From Cellvibrio fontiphilus_A (GTDB taxonomy: Bacteria; Pseudomonadota; Gammaproteobacteria; Pseudomonadales; Cellvibrionaceae): DNA of 64,000 nucleotides. Each line of letters starts with the position of its first letter. The stretch's first letter is position 1. Of this stretch, positions 16,444 through 25,240 are shown piece after piece. Both the position numbers and the translations under genes were made by a program. The stretch is from assembly GCF_042646205.1 (NCBI RefSeq), contig NZ_JBHRTF010000002.1:124001-188000 (forward strand), written 5' to 3'. The notes under the pieces were generated by a model. That model did no database searches, had not been told where the DNA came from, and worked only from the letters and a program-made list of their open reading frames with translations.

Positions 16444-18300
16444 CTACCGCTGGAACGGATTGGTGTATACCTCTATACCATCAATCATAATCGACGTTAT
16501 TGCTGGATCGGTTACCTCAACACCATCGCCCACTAAAAAATATTGTGAGTAACTCCGACTGGAATCCCCGGCGGGGTTTGCGGTATCTGTTGACCCTTCC
16601 TTCACAGATTTAATTTCTTCCACGGTAAATTCACACACTTCATAGACTTTGCCACCTCGCGTAATGCTTGTTATGCCCTTGAATTGGCGAGTGCGCGTGA
16701 TTGTGCTTTCCGATTGTTGTACCAGAAGGTCGTTCTCATCAAAAATGGTATAAAAACTGAAGTTACTTTTTTGCTCAAAGGTCTCGCTGAATTTAATGCC
16801 AGCAGGAAAGCGATAGCGAATTTCGTTGCTCTGCGGGCTGTAGGTTTCTTCAAAAACAACGTTGCGGAGAGTTTGATCAGGCGTGTTATGTTCGGGATTT
16901 TGCTCATAGCCTGCAGCCAGTTCAGCAACCGTTTTGACGCTCGGGTTTACTGATTTAAGTTGATACCCAAATGTACCCCAGCAGGTTTTGTTTGACAGAT
17001 CGCTGGCAGTACTGAAACAACTTTTGATTTGATGCTCTTGAACCAAAAGATTGCCCGCTCCCTCTGGCATGGAGCGGGTATTCTCCAAGCGATGCTCGAA
17101 AAGGTTGTGATTTTCCAAACCCGAGGTAGCAAGGCTAAATACATGGCGTTTGGTATGAACCTGAGTGCGCAACTGATACAGCAGCGGATTAAAACAGGCC
17201 TCGGCAGTTTGCTCCTGATCACCTTTCGGCAAGGGGAACTTATGGGTTTGTCCTGCTATCAATTCATGCATCAAGCTCATATAGTCCAGTGCAGCTGTCT
17301 GCCGAATACCTGTCGCTAACTGATCCAAAACCATGTCCCACGCATCGCCAATTACCAATTCGCCATCAAATGGCTTGAACTCACCTTGCGGTAACGCGTA
17401 ACCATTGGATTTAAACAAGGCGAGCAGCCGGGCTTGTGCGTCAGCCAACAAAGGCAAAATATCGGTTACTGAACCTTGTTCGTACCATGCAGGCGACGGC
17501 AGGCCGGAAGCTAGCGTCAGGGTCATATCGGTGAAGGGGGTAATATTTACTCGCCCTGCTTGTACCGCAACCCCCTGTAGACTTATCGCAGGGTTTTCCG
17601 TGTGTGCGTGCAAAGCACAGGGTAAATCCAGCGCTACAACCTGCCCTGAAAATTCGCCCTGTGCGTTGGTGGTCACAGTGCTGCTAAAACCTGAGCCACC
17701 CTGACATTTGGCCTCCACCCTGGCGTTTGCCAGCGCGGCCCCTGTAGCAACCAAGCCAGATATTGTCACTTTCTTTTTAGCGAACTGAACCGATAGCTGG
17801 CAGCTGCCCGTTACCGGCGCCGAGGTATAGTCATTGCCGTTCAGATTACCCACACCGCAACCGCTAACCGATTCCACTTGGTATCCGGTGTCAGGTTGCA
17901 ACAGCAGGCTCCAGGTATCGCCGTGCAGGATAGTTGCCTGATTGACCGCAATACTGCCGCCGTCATTTGCAACTGCCGATACCTGGTAGGCGTTGCGCAC
18001 AAATACTACGTTTACGGTGCAGCTTGCAGACAGGTTGCCCGTCACATAGCTATTGCCTTGCAGGCTGCCATTACAGCCTTGAATAGTCCCGAGGCTATAA
18101 CCCTCGCCCGCTACCACAGTAAAACTGGCTGATGTCCCCAGCGGAATACTCGATGCCGATGGAGAAACACTGCCGCCGGTCGTTGCCGATATCGACACCA
18201 GTACACTGGCAGCGCTGGATTTATTGGAACCTCCCCCTCCACCGCCCCCGCAGGCTGACAACAGCAAACTCAAAATAAGCAGATAGTTTTTACTGATCAT
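16444..18300 (-). CDS. Surface lipoprotein with tandem bacterial repeat (InlB_B-like) domains
   Basis: 618 residues. The signal peptide ends in the lipobox LLSAC (Cys17), followed by a run of glycines and a Ser-rich linker. Two tandem beta-rich repeats follow (about 32-100 and 105-172), each with the pattern GG-S-x-G-x-G-Y and a late Cys pair (GCNGSLQG, GCGVGNLNG), like the divergent InlB B-repeat family. Next comes a carboxypeptidase-regulatory/Ig-like segment (about 175-265, NARVEAKCQGG) and a C-terminal part of unknown fold with several Cys. Probably exposed at the cell surface; binding or adhesion is a guess. Monocistronic and convergent with the membrane-protein gene. Confidence 0.7.
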   Translation of the reverse strand: MISKNYLLILSLLLSACGGGGGGGSNKSSAASVLVSISATTGGSVSPSASSIPLGTSASFTVVAGEGYSLGTIQGCNGSLQGNSYVTGNLSASCTVNVVFVRNAYQVSAVANDGGSIAVNQATILHGDTWSLLLQPDTGYQVESVSGCGVGNLNGNDYTSAPVTGSCQLSVQFAKKKVTISGLVATGAALANARVEAKCQGGSGFSSTVTTNAQGEFSGQVVALDLPCALHAHTENPAISLQGVAVQAGRVNITPFTDMTLTLASGLPSPAWYEQGSVTDILPLLADAQARLLALFKSNGYALPQGEFKPFDGELVIGDAWDMVLDQLATGIRQTAALDYMSLMHELIAGQTHKFPLPKGDQEQTAEACFNPLLYQLRTQVHTKRHVFSLATSGLENHNLFEHRLENTRSMPEGAGNLLVQEHQIKSCFSTASDLSNKTCWGTFGYQLKSVNPSVKTVAELAAGYEQNPEHNTPDQTLRNVVFEETYSPQSNEIRYRFPAGIKFSETFEQKSNFSFYTIFDENDLLVQQSESTITRTRQFKGITSITRGGKVYEVCEFTVEEIKSVKEGSTDTANPAGDSSRSYSQYFLVGDGVEVTDPAITSIMIDGIEVYTNPFQR

Positions 18301-18628
18301 GGTGCTTCCATATAAGTCATATCACAGGGGGCACAGCCTAGCGGAGGTCTTCGCCCCCCAAAAGCTGGTCAAGTAGGTATTTTTCAACGCTCAGGCTAAT
18401 TTTTGCGAAAGTTCGACTAAAAACCTTCAAAACTTACTCGAAAACCACAGCACTTATTCATCCATAAAAACAGCCCTTCGGTGCCAGTTTTATCTCTTTG
18501 CGTTCGAATAAATTTAGTCGGGCGCAAGCACCGGTTGATTGGGTCAGGATTCAGGCGGCAATAGCTGCGCAGAAGTTCACTGTCGCGCAGCTCCAACAAT
18601 AAGCCTAAAAAACATAAGAGAATCCGAT
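18301..18628. promoter_or_regulatory. Divergent intergenic region upstream of lipoprotein and second GH5 gene
   Basis: 328 bp between divergent starts. It must contain promoters for both genes. I see no clear palindromic operator, riboswitch or RNA gene in it. A short AAGAGAA stretch just before 18629 may serve as ribosome-binding site. Confidence 0.3.
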
Positions 18629-21247
18629 ATGACTAAACACAAAACTCCTCACCCCCTATTCACAACCTCCCTGCTGGGGGCCTGCATGTTCGGGCTGATC
18701 TCCTGTGGCGGCGGCAGTGATCACGGGGTTCGCGCTTCAACCAATTTATCAAGCTCCACATCATCAGTGGCCTCGTCATCCTCCTCTTCGTCTTCGTCAG
18801 CCGCACCGGTTGCAGCCTGTGACGAATCGGCCGGCGAAGGCCTGACCATGCTGAAAACCGATGGCACCAAGTGGGTCAAAGCCAGCGGCAATCAGGTTTG
18901 CCTCAAGGGCACCAACCTGGGTAACTGGCTGGTGCAGGAATTTTGGATGATGGGCCAGGGCGGCAATGGTGTGCATGACCAATGTACGCTGGAAGCCGAG
19001 CTGACCGAGCGTTTTGGTTACGCGGAAAAAGAGCGCTTGATCAAACTTTTCCGCGACAACTGGATCAAGGAGCGCGATTGGGATCAGTTGCAGGCCTTTG
19101 GTTTTAATGTGGTGCGCCTGCCGATTTTGTGGAGCGTGATTGAGGATGAAAAGAACCCCAGAACCCTGCGCGCCGATGCCTGGCACTATTTGGATTGGAG
19201 TATCGCCGAGGCCAAAAAACGCGGTATTTATGTGATTCTGGATTTACACGGCGCCCTGGGCGGCCAGACACCAAACGATCACACCGGCTGCTCCGGCCAG
19301 AATCAGTACTGGACGAACAGCGAATACCAGGATCGCACCAAGTGGCTGTGGGAGCAGATAGCCACCCGCTACAAAGATGAACCGGCAGTGGCCGCCTATG
19401 ACCCGCTGAACGAGCCTTGGGGTTCAACCGCCGAGGACATGGCCGAGCGTATTACCGAGCTGTACGACACCATTCGCGCCATCGACGACAAACACATCAT
19501 TATGCTGCCCAGCCATTACGGCAGTATCGATGCCTACGGTGACCCGGCGGACGCGCGCATGACCAACGTCGCCTTTGAACTGCACCCCTACCCCGGTTTG
19601 TTTGGCGATAGACCGGGCGACAGCCACTTTGACATCCATCGCGACTGGTTGAGATGCGGGCAGGAAGGCACCGGCGGTGTGTGCTTCTGGAACACCAAGC
19701 TGACCGAACTGCAAACCCCCATGCTGATGGGCGAATTCCAACCCTGGCAGGGCGCCGGTTTGGAATTGGGCGGCAAAATTGGCCGCGCAACTTACGACAC
19801 CTATGCCAACTACGGCTGGGCTTCCACCAGTTGGGCCTACAAGTTGGTGACGGTTGCCGGCGGTCAGGGCAATGGGCTCTGGGGCATGGTGACCAACGAG
19901 GTGAATACCAACCTGGACACAGGCGTGGGCATGATCACCAAAGCCAGTACCTGGGACTGCAATAACTGGGACTCCAGCTTTGCCGAGGCCTGCGCTAAAA
20001 AAGCCACCACCATCACCACCGGCGGCACCGAGGATAAAACCTATTATCTGGTGGTTAAAACCGGTGCCAACGGCGGCGCCAGCCCGGACGTGACCTTTGA
20101 CAGCATCAGCCTGAAAAACACCGCCACCAACGAGGAGCTGTTGGCCAACGGCAACTTTGGCGCCGCAGGCGGCTGGTCTGAACTCGCCATTAGCGGTTCG
20201 CTCCACTTCAACTACAACGCCAGCGATGCCAGCAAAGCCCCCACCGGTAGTGATGGCGCCTTCCTGCATATCACCCGCCCTGAGGGAGTAAACGGTGAAA
20301 TCAATGGCGCGCTCTACCAGCAAATCACCTTAAAAGGCGGCCAAACCTACAGCTTTAGCGGCGTGTTTAAGGGCAATGGCAGCACCAATACCTGGGCCGA
20401 GATTTACCTGATCGAAGACCAGCCGGTAGCCGGAAAAGATGTGGTGGATAACGCCGGCAAGGTGGACTTTACCAGCGCGCCTATCGCAGAGATTGAAGCC
20501 CTGTTCACCAGTTACGGCACTGTGGGTTACGACGTCCATGAAGGACTGGCCCACTGGTTAGTGACCGATGAACACAACGATGTCTTCGACTACCCGGATC
20601 GCCCTACCGGTGTGAGCCTCACACTGGATGGCACTAGCGCCAACATCACCTGGGCGGCAACACCGGGCACGGGCATCAGCTACAACCTGTATCGCTCTAC
20701 CTCAGCGGGCAACAAAGGTAGCTTGATCGCCGAAAACCTGACGGCCACCAACTACACCGACACCAACCTCAACCCGGATCTGACCTATTACTACTCGGTC
20801 ACGGCGCGCAATAACATCGCCGAAAGTTATGCCAGCAACCCGGTAAATACACCTGTGCTTTACGTGGCGGTGCCCGCCAAAATCGAGGCAGAAAATTACA
20901 CTGCCCACAGCGGCACCCAAACCGAAAATGCGGGTGACACTGGCGGTGGCCAAAACGTGGGGCATTTTGAACCGGGCGATTTTGTGGAATACAAAATCAA
21001 AGTGGCAACCGCTGGCAATTACCTCATCGAGTATCGCCTCGCATCACAAACCGGCAGCAGCGGTTTTGAAGCGCTGATTGATGGTGCGGTGGTGGATACC
21101 CAAATCCTGGAGGCTACCGGCGGCTGGCAGACCTATATCACCCAAAGCAGCGGTGCCATTGCGCTGCAACCGGGCAATTACACCCTCAAACTCAACTCGA
21201 TTGGGCGCGAGTGGAACCTCAATTGGATCAACATCAAGGCGCAGTAA
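18629..21247 (+). CDS. Lipoprotein GH5 glucanase with CBM4/9-like, Fn3 and CBM6 modules
   Basis: 872 residues from the ATG at 18629, chosen because a signal peptide with lipobox LISC (Cys26) follows at once. Order: Ser-rich linker (about 36-60), GH5 catalytic domain (about 68-430), CBM4/9-like jelly roll (about 465-610), fibronectin type III (about 645-745) and CBM6 (about 752-872, AENY...GGGQNVG...GGWQTY). The acid/base is E262 in LNEPWG, the nucleophile E369 in MGEFQPW. The catalytic domain is a paralogue of the enzyme at 11659. As a lipoprotein it should stay on the cell surface, whereas the paralogue is released, a division of labour common in Cellvibrio-type glycan use. A strong terminator follows. 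Confidence 0.88.
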   Translation: MTKHKTPHPLFTTSLLGACMFGLISCGGGSDHGVRASTNLSSSTSSVASSSSSSSSSAAPVAACDESAGEGLTMLKTDGTKWVKASGNQVCLKGTNLGNWLVQEFWMMGQGGNGVHDQCTLEAELTERFGYAEKERLIKLFRDNWIKERDWDQLQAFGFNVVRLPILWSVIEDEKNPRTLRADAWHYLDWSIAEAKKRGIYVILDLHGALGGQTPNDHTGCSGQNQYWTNSEYQDRTKWLWEQIATRYKDEPAVAAYDPLNEPWGSTAEDMAERITELYDTIRAIDDKHIIMLPSHYGSIDAYGDPADARMTNVAFELHPYPGLFGDRPGDSHFDIHRDWLRCGQEGTGGVCFWNTKLTELQTPMLMGEFQPWQGAGLELGGKIGRATYDTYANYGWASTSWAYKLVTVAGGQGNGLWGMVTNEVNTNLDTGVGMITKASTWDCNNWDSSFAEACAKKATTITTGGTEDKTYYLVVKTGANGGASPDVTFDSISLKNTATNEELLANGNFGAAGGWSELAISGSLHFNYNASDASKAPTGSDGAFLHITRPEGVNGEINGALYQQITLKGGQTYSFSGVFKGNGSTNTWAEIYLIEDQPVAGKDVVDNAGKVDFTSAPIAEIEALFTSYGTVGYDVHEGLAHWLVTDEHNDVFDYPDRPTGVSLTLDGTSANITWAATPGTGISYNLYRSTSAGNKGSLIAENLTATNYTDTNLNPDLTYYYSVTARNNIAESYASNPVNTPVLYVAVPAKIEAENYTAHSGTQTENAGDTGGGQNVGHFEPGDFVEYKIKVATAGNYLIEYRLASQTGSSGFEALIDGAVVDTQILEATGGWQTYITQSSGAIALQPGNYTLKLNSIGREWNLNWINIKAQ

Positions 21248-21300
21248 ATGTTGATCACGGATGTTTGGCAAAAAACTTTATTTCTGAGTTAGCCCTGTTG

Positions 21301-21340
21301 CCTCCTGCCGCTGGTTATCCATCGGCAGGAGGCTTTTTTA
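21301..21340 (+). terminator. Rho-independent terminator after second GH5 gene
   Basis: Perfect 10-bp stem CCTCCTGCCG/CGGCAGGAGG (21301-21310 and 21321-21330) with a 10-nt loop, then CTTTTTTATT. Confidence 0.9.
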
Positions 21341-21342
21341 TT

Positions 21343-21392
21343 GTTTTCGTTTTCGTTTTTGTTTTTGTTTTTGTTTTTGTTTTTGTTTTTTT
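21343..21392 (+). repeat. Hexanucleotide microsatellite (GTTTTT)n upstream of GH30
   Basis: Eight consecutive hexamers: two GTTTTC followed by six GTTTTT, the last with two extra T. It starts just after the terminator and ends 24 bp before the GH30 ATG, so it lies in the promoter or leader of that gene. Confidence 0.9.
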
Positions 21393-21416
21393 GCGATTGT
21401 TAACCGAGAGAAATTT

Positions 21417-22859
21417 ATGATGAAAAAAACACTACAGCATTTACTGCTTGCCCTGACGGTAGCGGGAGCCAGCAATACCAGCCTGGCCGCCGACAGCCAA
21501 GGCAAAACCCTGAGCATTTACACCACCGCCAAAGACACCACACTGCGTTTGACCGCGGGTGAAAACCTGAGCCTTAAACCCGCACAGCAAGCGCCGGAAA
21601 CTGACATTGCAATATTTGTGAACCCACAAAAACAATACCAAACCTTGTTGGGTATTGGCGGCGCCATTACCGATGCCAGCGCCGAAACTTACGCCAAACT
21701 CAGCAGCAAGAAAAAAGCGGAATTTTTAAAAGCTTATTACGATCAAAAAGACGGTATCGGCTACAGCCTGTTGCGCACCACCATTCACAGCTCCGACTTT
21801 GCCAGCGGCAGTCACACTTACATCAAAGAAGGCGATAAGGAATTAAAAACCTTTGATATAGCGCCCGATAAAAAATATCGCATTCCAATGATCAAACAGG
21901 CGATCAAAGCTGCAGGCGGTGAAATTACTACCTACGCCAGCCCCTGGAGTGCACCGGCGTTTATGAAAGACACCAACAACATGTTACAGGGCGGCAAATT
22001 GTTGCCCGAATATAACGAAGCCTGGGCCAATTATTATGTGAAATTTATTCAGGCCTATGAAAAAGCAGGCATTCCCATTTGGGGGCTGACGGTGCAAAAC
22101 GAACCCATGGCCAAACAGACTTGGGAATCCATGATTTTCACCGCCGCGGAAGAGCGCGACTTTTTAAAAAATCATTTGGGGCCAACATTAAAAAAAGCCG
22201 GCATGGGCGATAAAAAAATTATTGTGTGGGATCACAACCGCGATTTAATTGTGCATCGCGCCAACACCATTATGGGCGACCCGGAAGCAGCGCAATATGT
22301 GTGGGGAATTGGTTTCCACTGGTATGAAACCTGGACCGGCGGCAAACCCATGTACAGCAACGTTGCCGAAGTTGCCAAGGCTTACCCCAATGTGAATTTA
22401 TTGCTCACCGAAGCGACAGTAGAAAAATTCAATGCCGAGCGCTATCACTACTGGCCGAATGCTGAACGCTACGGCGATTCCATCATCAACGATTTTAATG
22501 CCGGCGCCGTGGCCTGGACTGACTGGAATATTTTGCTGGATCACACCGGCGGCCCCAACCACGTAGGCAATTTTTGCTTTGCACCTATTCATGCCGACAC
22601 CAATGGCGAACTAATTTACACACCCACTTATTATTATCTGGGACACTTCTCCAAATTTATTCGCCCCAACGCCAAACGCGTCAGCGCTGTTGCCAGCCGC
22701 AGCCTGTTGCAAGTCACTTCATTTATCAACAGCGACAATTCTCTCGCTACCGTGGTAATGAATAACAGCGACAGCGCGATTAACTATCGCTTCTATATTG
22801 GCGATATGGAAACCAATGTCGCCATCCCTGCACATGCAATGCAGACCTTGGTGTATTGA
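21417..22859 (+). CDS. Secreted GH30 glycosidase (probable endo-beta-1,6-glucanase)
   Basis: 480 residues. A signal peptide ends near TSLAA (residue 25). The (beta/alpha)8 barrel plus side beta-domain of GH30 shows the N-terminal LLGIGGAITDASAETY, the acid/base E229 in TVQNEP and the nucleophile E332 in LLTEATVE, with the C-terminal beta structure ending AMQTLVY. This resembles the GH30_1/GH30_3 groups (glucosylceramidase and endo-beta-1,6-glucanase); beta-1,6-glucanase is preferred from the genomic context. Start codons ATG at 21417 and 21420 are adjacent; GAGAG lies just upstream. The gene has its own leader with a hexamer repeat, and a terminator lies between it and the upstream GH5. Confidence 0.85.
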   Translation: MMKKTLQHLLLALTVAGASNTSLAADSQGKTLSIYTTAKDTTLRLTAGENLSLKPAQQAPETDIAIFVNPQKQYQTLLGIGGAITDASAETYAKLSSKKKAEFLKAYYDQKDGIGYSLLRTTIHSSDFASGSHTYIKEGDKELKTFDIAPDKKYRIPMIKQAIKAAGGEITTYASPWSAPAFMKDTNNMLQGGKLLPEYNEAWANYYVKFIQAYEKAGIPIWGLTVQNEPMAKQTWESMIFTAAEERDFLKNHLGPTLKKAGMGDKKIIVWDHNRDLIVHRANTIMGDPEAAQYVWGIGFHWYETWTGGKPMYSNVAEVAKAYPNVNLLLTEATVEKFNAERYHYWPNAERYGDSIINDFNAGAVAWTDWNILLDHTGGPNHVGNFCFAPIHADTNGELIYTPTYYYLGHFSKFIRPNAKRVSAVASRSLLQVTSFINSDNSLATVVMNNSDSAINYRFYIGDMETNVAIPAHAMQTLVY

Positions 22860-22874
22860 TTCCCGTCCAGACAA

Positions 22875-22905
22875 CCAAGCTTGCTGCCTGGCAAGCTTGG
22901 CTTTC
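22875..22905 (+). terminator. Hairpin downstream of GH30, possible terminator
   Basis: Perfect 10-bp inverted repeat CCAAGCTTGC/GCAAGCTTGG (22875-22884 and 22891-22900). The following T run is short (CTTTCC), so termination strength is uncertain. Confidence 0.55.
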
Positions 22906-23035
22906 CCTGCAAAAAAATCCCTCCTGCTTTACAAAAAATAATTATCTCTCTGTAAAAATCGGCGAATAATGGACATCCGTTTTGATGCGGATTACGAATC
23001 CATTTATTAATGCAAAAATTGCAAGGAGTTCATCC

Positions 23036-23887
23036 ATGAAAAAAATTGCCTTACTGGCGGCGGCCATACTGCTTCACGGCTGCGCTACCGACAGCGCCCT
23101 GAGCGGCTTGAACGATCAACATAAACAACAGCTGCAAACCATTACCCAAAGCCTGCCCGCTGAGCACCAGGCCCGTTATGCTGCGCGCAACCCGGTGGAA
23201 ACCCTGGCGTTTTTTGGCATTAAACCGGGTGATACGGTGGTGGAAGCGCTGCCGGGGGATGGTTGGTATTCCAAAATTTTAATGCCCTATCTGGGCGAAA
23301 ACGGTCGCTTGATCGGGGTGGATTACAGCCTTGCCATGTGGCCGGAATTTGGCGGTTTTGCGACTCCAGAATTTATTGAAAAACGCAAAGGCTGGCCTGC
23401 GCAGTGGAGCGGCGATGCTAAAAGTTGGGGCCCCGCCAAGGCCGAAGCCTACACTTTTGCCAATTTACCCGCCGAATTGACCGGCAAGGCCGATGCAGTG
23501 TTGTTTATCCGCGCCCTGCACAACCTCGCGCGTTTTGACGCCAAAGGCAATTACCTGAAACAAGCGCTGGCGGAAACCCATCGCGTATTAAAACCGGGTG
23601 GTGTGGTAGGTGTGGTGCAACATGCCATGAGCGAAGACAAACCCGATGCCTGGGCCGATGGCAGCCGCGGTTATTTGAAAGAGTCAGCCATTATCAAGGC
23701 CATGACTGACGCCGGTTTTGAATTTGTGGGCAGCAGTGACATCAACAAAAACCCCAAAGACCAACCGCAAGCGGATGACAATGTGTGGCGTTTGTTGCCG
23801 AGCTTGAGCGGCACTGAAGCGCAGAAAAACCAAAATCGCATGATTGGCGAATCCAACCGCGTGACCTTGTTATTTAAAAAGAAATAA
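23036..23887 (+). CDS. Lipoprotein-signal class I SAM methyltransferase-like protein
   Basis: 283 residues from the ATG at 23036, which has a strong AAGGAG ten bases upstream; an open extension to 22982 is ignored. A signal peptide with lipobox LLHGC (Cys16) precedes a Rossmann-type methyltransferase fold: motif I VVEALPGDGWYSKIL, then LIGVDYS, and a later HRVLKPGGVVGVVQH post-motif strand. It matches the COG4798 type of predicted exported methyltransferases. The oddity is that S-adenosylmethionine is not expected in the periplasm, so a ligand-binding or alternative catalytic role is possible. It appears monocistronic. The function is not established. Confidence 0.75.
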   Translation: MKKIALLAAAILLHGCATDSALSGLNDQHKQQLQTITQSLPAEHQARYAARNPVETLAFFGIKPGDTVVEALPGDGWYSKILMPYLGENGRLIGVDYSLAMWPEFGGFATPEFIEKRKGWPAQWSGDAKSWGPAKAEAYTFANLPAELTGKADAVLFIRALHNLARFDAKGNYLKQALAETHRVLKPGGVVGVVQHAMSEDKPDAWADGSRGYLKESAIIKAMTDAGFEFVGSSDINKNPKDQPQADDNVWRLLPSLSGTEAQKNQNRMIGESNRVTLLFKKK

Positions 23888-24006
23888 ACCTTTTGCCGCG
23901 TTAATGGTTTTTTATGGGCACCATTAACGCGGGCTGTTGTCCGAATCAGTTGTTGAAGAGCCTGCACCCAAAACCGGGTGTTCAATAGGCGCTGGAGGAA
24001 ATATTT

Positions 24007-24534
24007 GTGGATGATTTAGTTAGGCTGGTCTATGCCAGTGAAGCAACATTTGATGCGGCAAACCAGGGTGTTGAACTGGAGGTGGGGCGAATTCTCACCG
24101 AGTCGCGCCGCAATAATACCCGCGCGCAAGTGGGTGGTGTGCTCTATTACGGCAACGGTTATTTCTTTCAATGTTTGGAAGGCCAGCGCGATGCGGTGGT
24201 GGAAACCTATCAGCGGATTTGCCTGGACCCGCGCCATAAAAACCCCAAAATTTTATTAAAAGGTTTTACCAAGCGCCGCTTATTTCAGGACTGGAGCATG
24301 AAGTATTTGCCCACTGAAAAAAAATTGCGCGACTTTTTGGCACAACACAGCCTGACAGAGTTTTCGCCGTTTGATTATGATCGCGAAATGGTGGGGCGTT
24401 TGTTAATTTATTTCCAGCAGGCCGATGAGTCAGGTGAGCTTGCTGAACACAGTAAAGAATCGCCAACCGCTGCACCCACAACTGCAGCAACCAGCGCGCC
24501 CAAAACCGGTTGGCGCCGTCTATTTAACCGTTAA
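24007..24534 (+). CDS. BLUF-domain blue-light sensor
   Basis: 175 residues starting at GTG (24007) behind a GGAGGAA ribosome-binding site. Residues about 3-100 match the FAD-binding BLUF domain: the flavin Tyr in RLVYAS, Asn in SRRNN, the photoactive Gln in YFFQCLEG and the Trp/Met pair in QDWSMKYL. There is no attached output domain; after residue about 135 comes an Ala/Thr/Ser-rich tail ending GWRRLFNR, which could bind a partner or a membrane surface. The next gene (DUF1993) begins 12 bp downstream, so they form a unit. Short BLUF proteins usually act by protein-protein contact. Confidence 0.9.
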   Translation: MDDLVRLVYASEATFDAANQGVELEVGRILTESRRNNTRAQVGGVLYYGNGYFFQCLEGQRDAVVETYQRICLDPRHKNPKILLKGFTKRRLFQDWSMKYLPTEKKLRDFLAQHSLTEFSPFDYDREMVGRLLIYFQQADESGELAEHSKESPTAAPTTAATSAPKTGWRRLFNR

Positions 24535-24546
24535 CAGACGCCGAGC

Positions 24547-25077
24547 ATGAACAACCACAGTATTAATCCCGCGATTATTTTTTGCCGCTATTTGCAGCAG
24601 TTAAAAACCATGCTGGCAAAAATGGATAGCCATACCGGTGGCGATAACAGCCTGCTGCAACAGAGCCTATACCCGGGCATGTTGCCGCTGCTGGCGCAAG
24701 TGCGCACTGCCGCTAACTTCTCGCTGCGCTGTTGCTGCCCGCTTAGCTCGCGCCCCAGAATCAGTTTTGATAATAGCGACGAAACTTACGCCGGCTTGCA
24801 ATTACAAATCAGCCAGACCATCGAGTATTTACAGGCAATTCCGGCGAGCGATTTTATTCACGCCACCACCATCATTAGCGATAAGGCCGGTTTTACCCAA
24901 TTGCATTTGCCGGCACTGGAATATGCACAGCTCTATTCACTACCCAATTTTTTCTTTCACCTGAGCATGGCTTACGCCATCGCCCGCAATGCTGGTGTAC
25001 CGCTCAGCAAAGGCGATTTTGATGGCTACCATCACTACCCTGAAGGTTTTTCGTTTGTCGAAAACACTCCGCCTTAA
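24547..25077 (+). CDS. DUF1993-family protein
   Basis: 176 residues of mainly helical character. The C-terminal region LPNFFFHLSMAYAIARNAGVP followed by KGDFDGY is the hallmark of the DUF1993 family, whose members are distantly related to the DinB four-helix proteins. No metal-binding triad is obvious, and the biochemical role of the family is unknown. Two consecutive Cys (RCCCPLS, about residue 61) are unusual. It is translated just after the BLUF gene, making it a candidate partner of the light sensor (inference). Confidence 0.7.
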   Translation: MNNHSINPAIIFCRYLQQLKTMLAKMDSHTGGDNSLLQQSLYPGMLPLLAQVRTAANFSLRCCCPLSSRPRISFDNSDETYAGLQLQISQTIEYLQAIPASDFIHATTIISDKAGFTQLHLPALEYAQLYSLPNFFFHLSMAYAIARNAGVPLSKGDFDGYHHYPEGFSFVENTPP

Positions 25078-25156
25078 CCGCTGAACCGCGACGGAACTTT
25101 GCGTCACATCAAATAATTTCCAGTTACTTTTTTATTTTTTCATTCGCCAAATTTGC

Positions 25157-25170
25157 TTGATATATATCAA
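25157..25170. promoter_or_regulatory. FNR/ANR-type box upstream of ompW
   Basis: TTGATATATATCAA is a perfect match to the FNR consensus TTGAT-N4-ATCAA. It lies 71 bp before the ompW ATG, a fitting distance for oxygen-dependent control; ompW is FNR-regulated in enterobacteria. Confidence 0.75.
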
Positions 25171-25240
25171 TTTTCGCTCTGTGAATTTTCGTAACACTGC
25201 CGCTGTGATTAACGAAGAGTGAACAACAGAGGAAGCGAAA

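Noticed and set aside
21343..21392. T-rich hexamer array as CRISPR or as part of the terminator
   Set aside because: It is a simple-sequence microsatellite; the upstream hairpin already has its own T tail.
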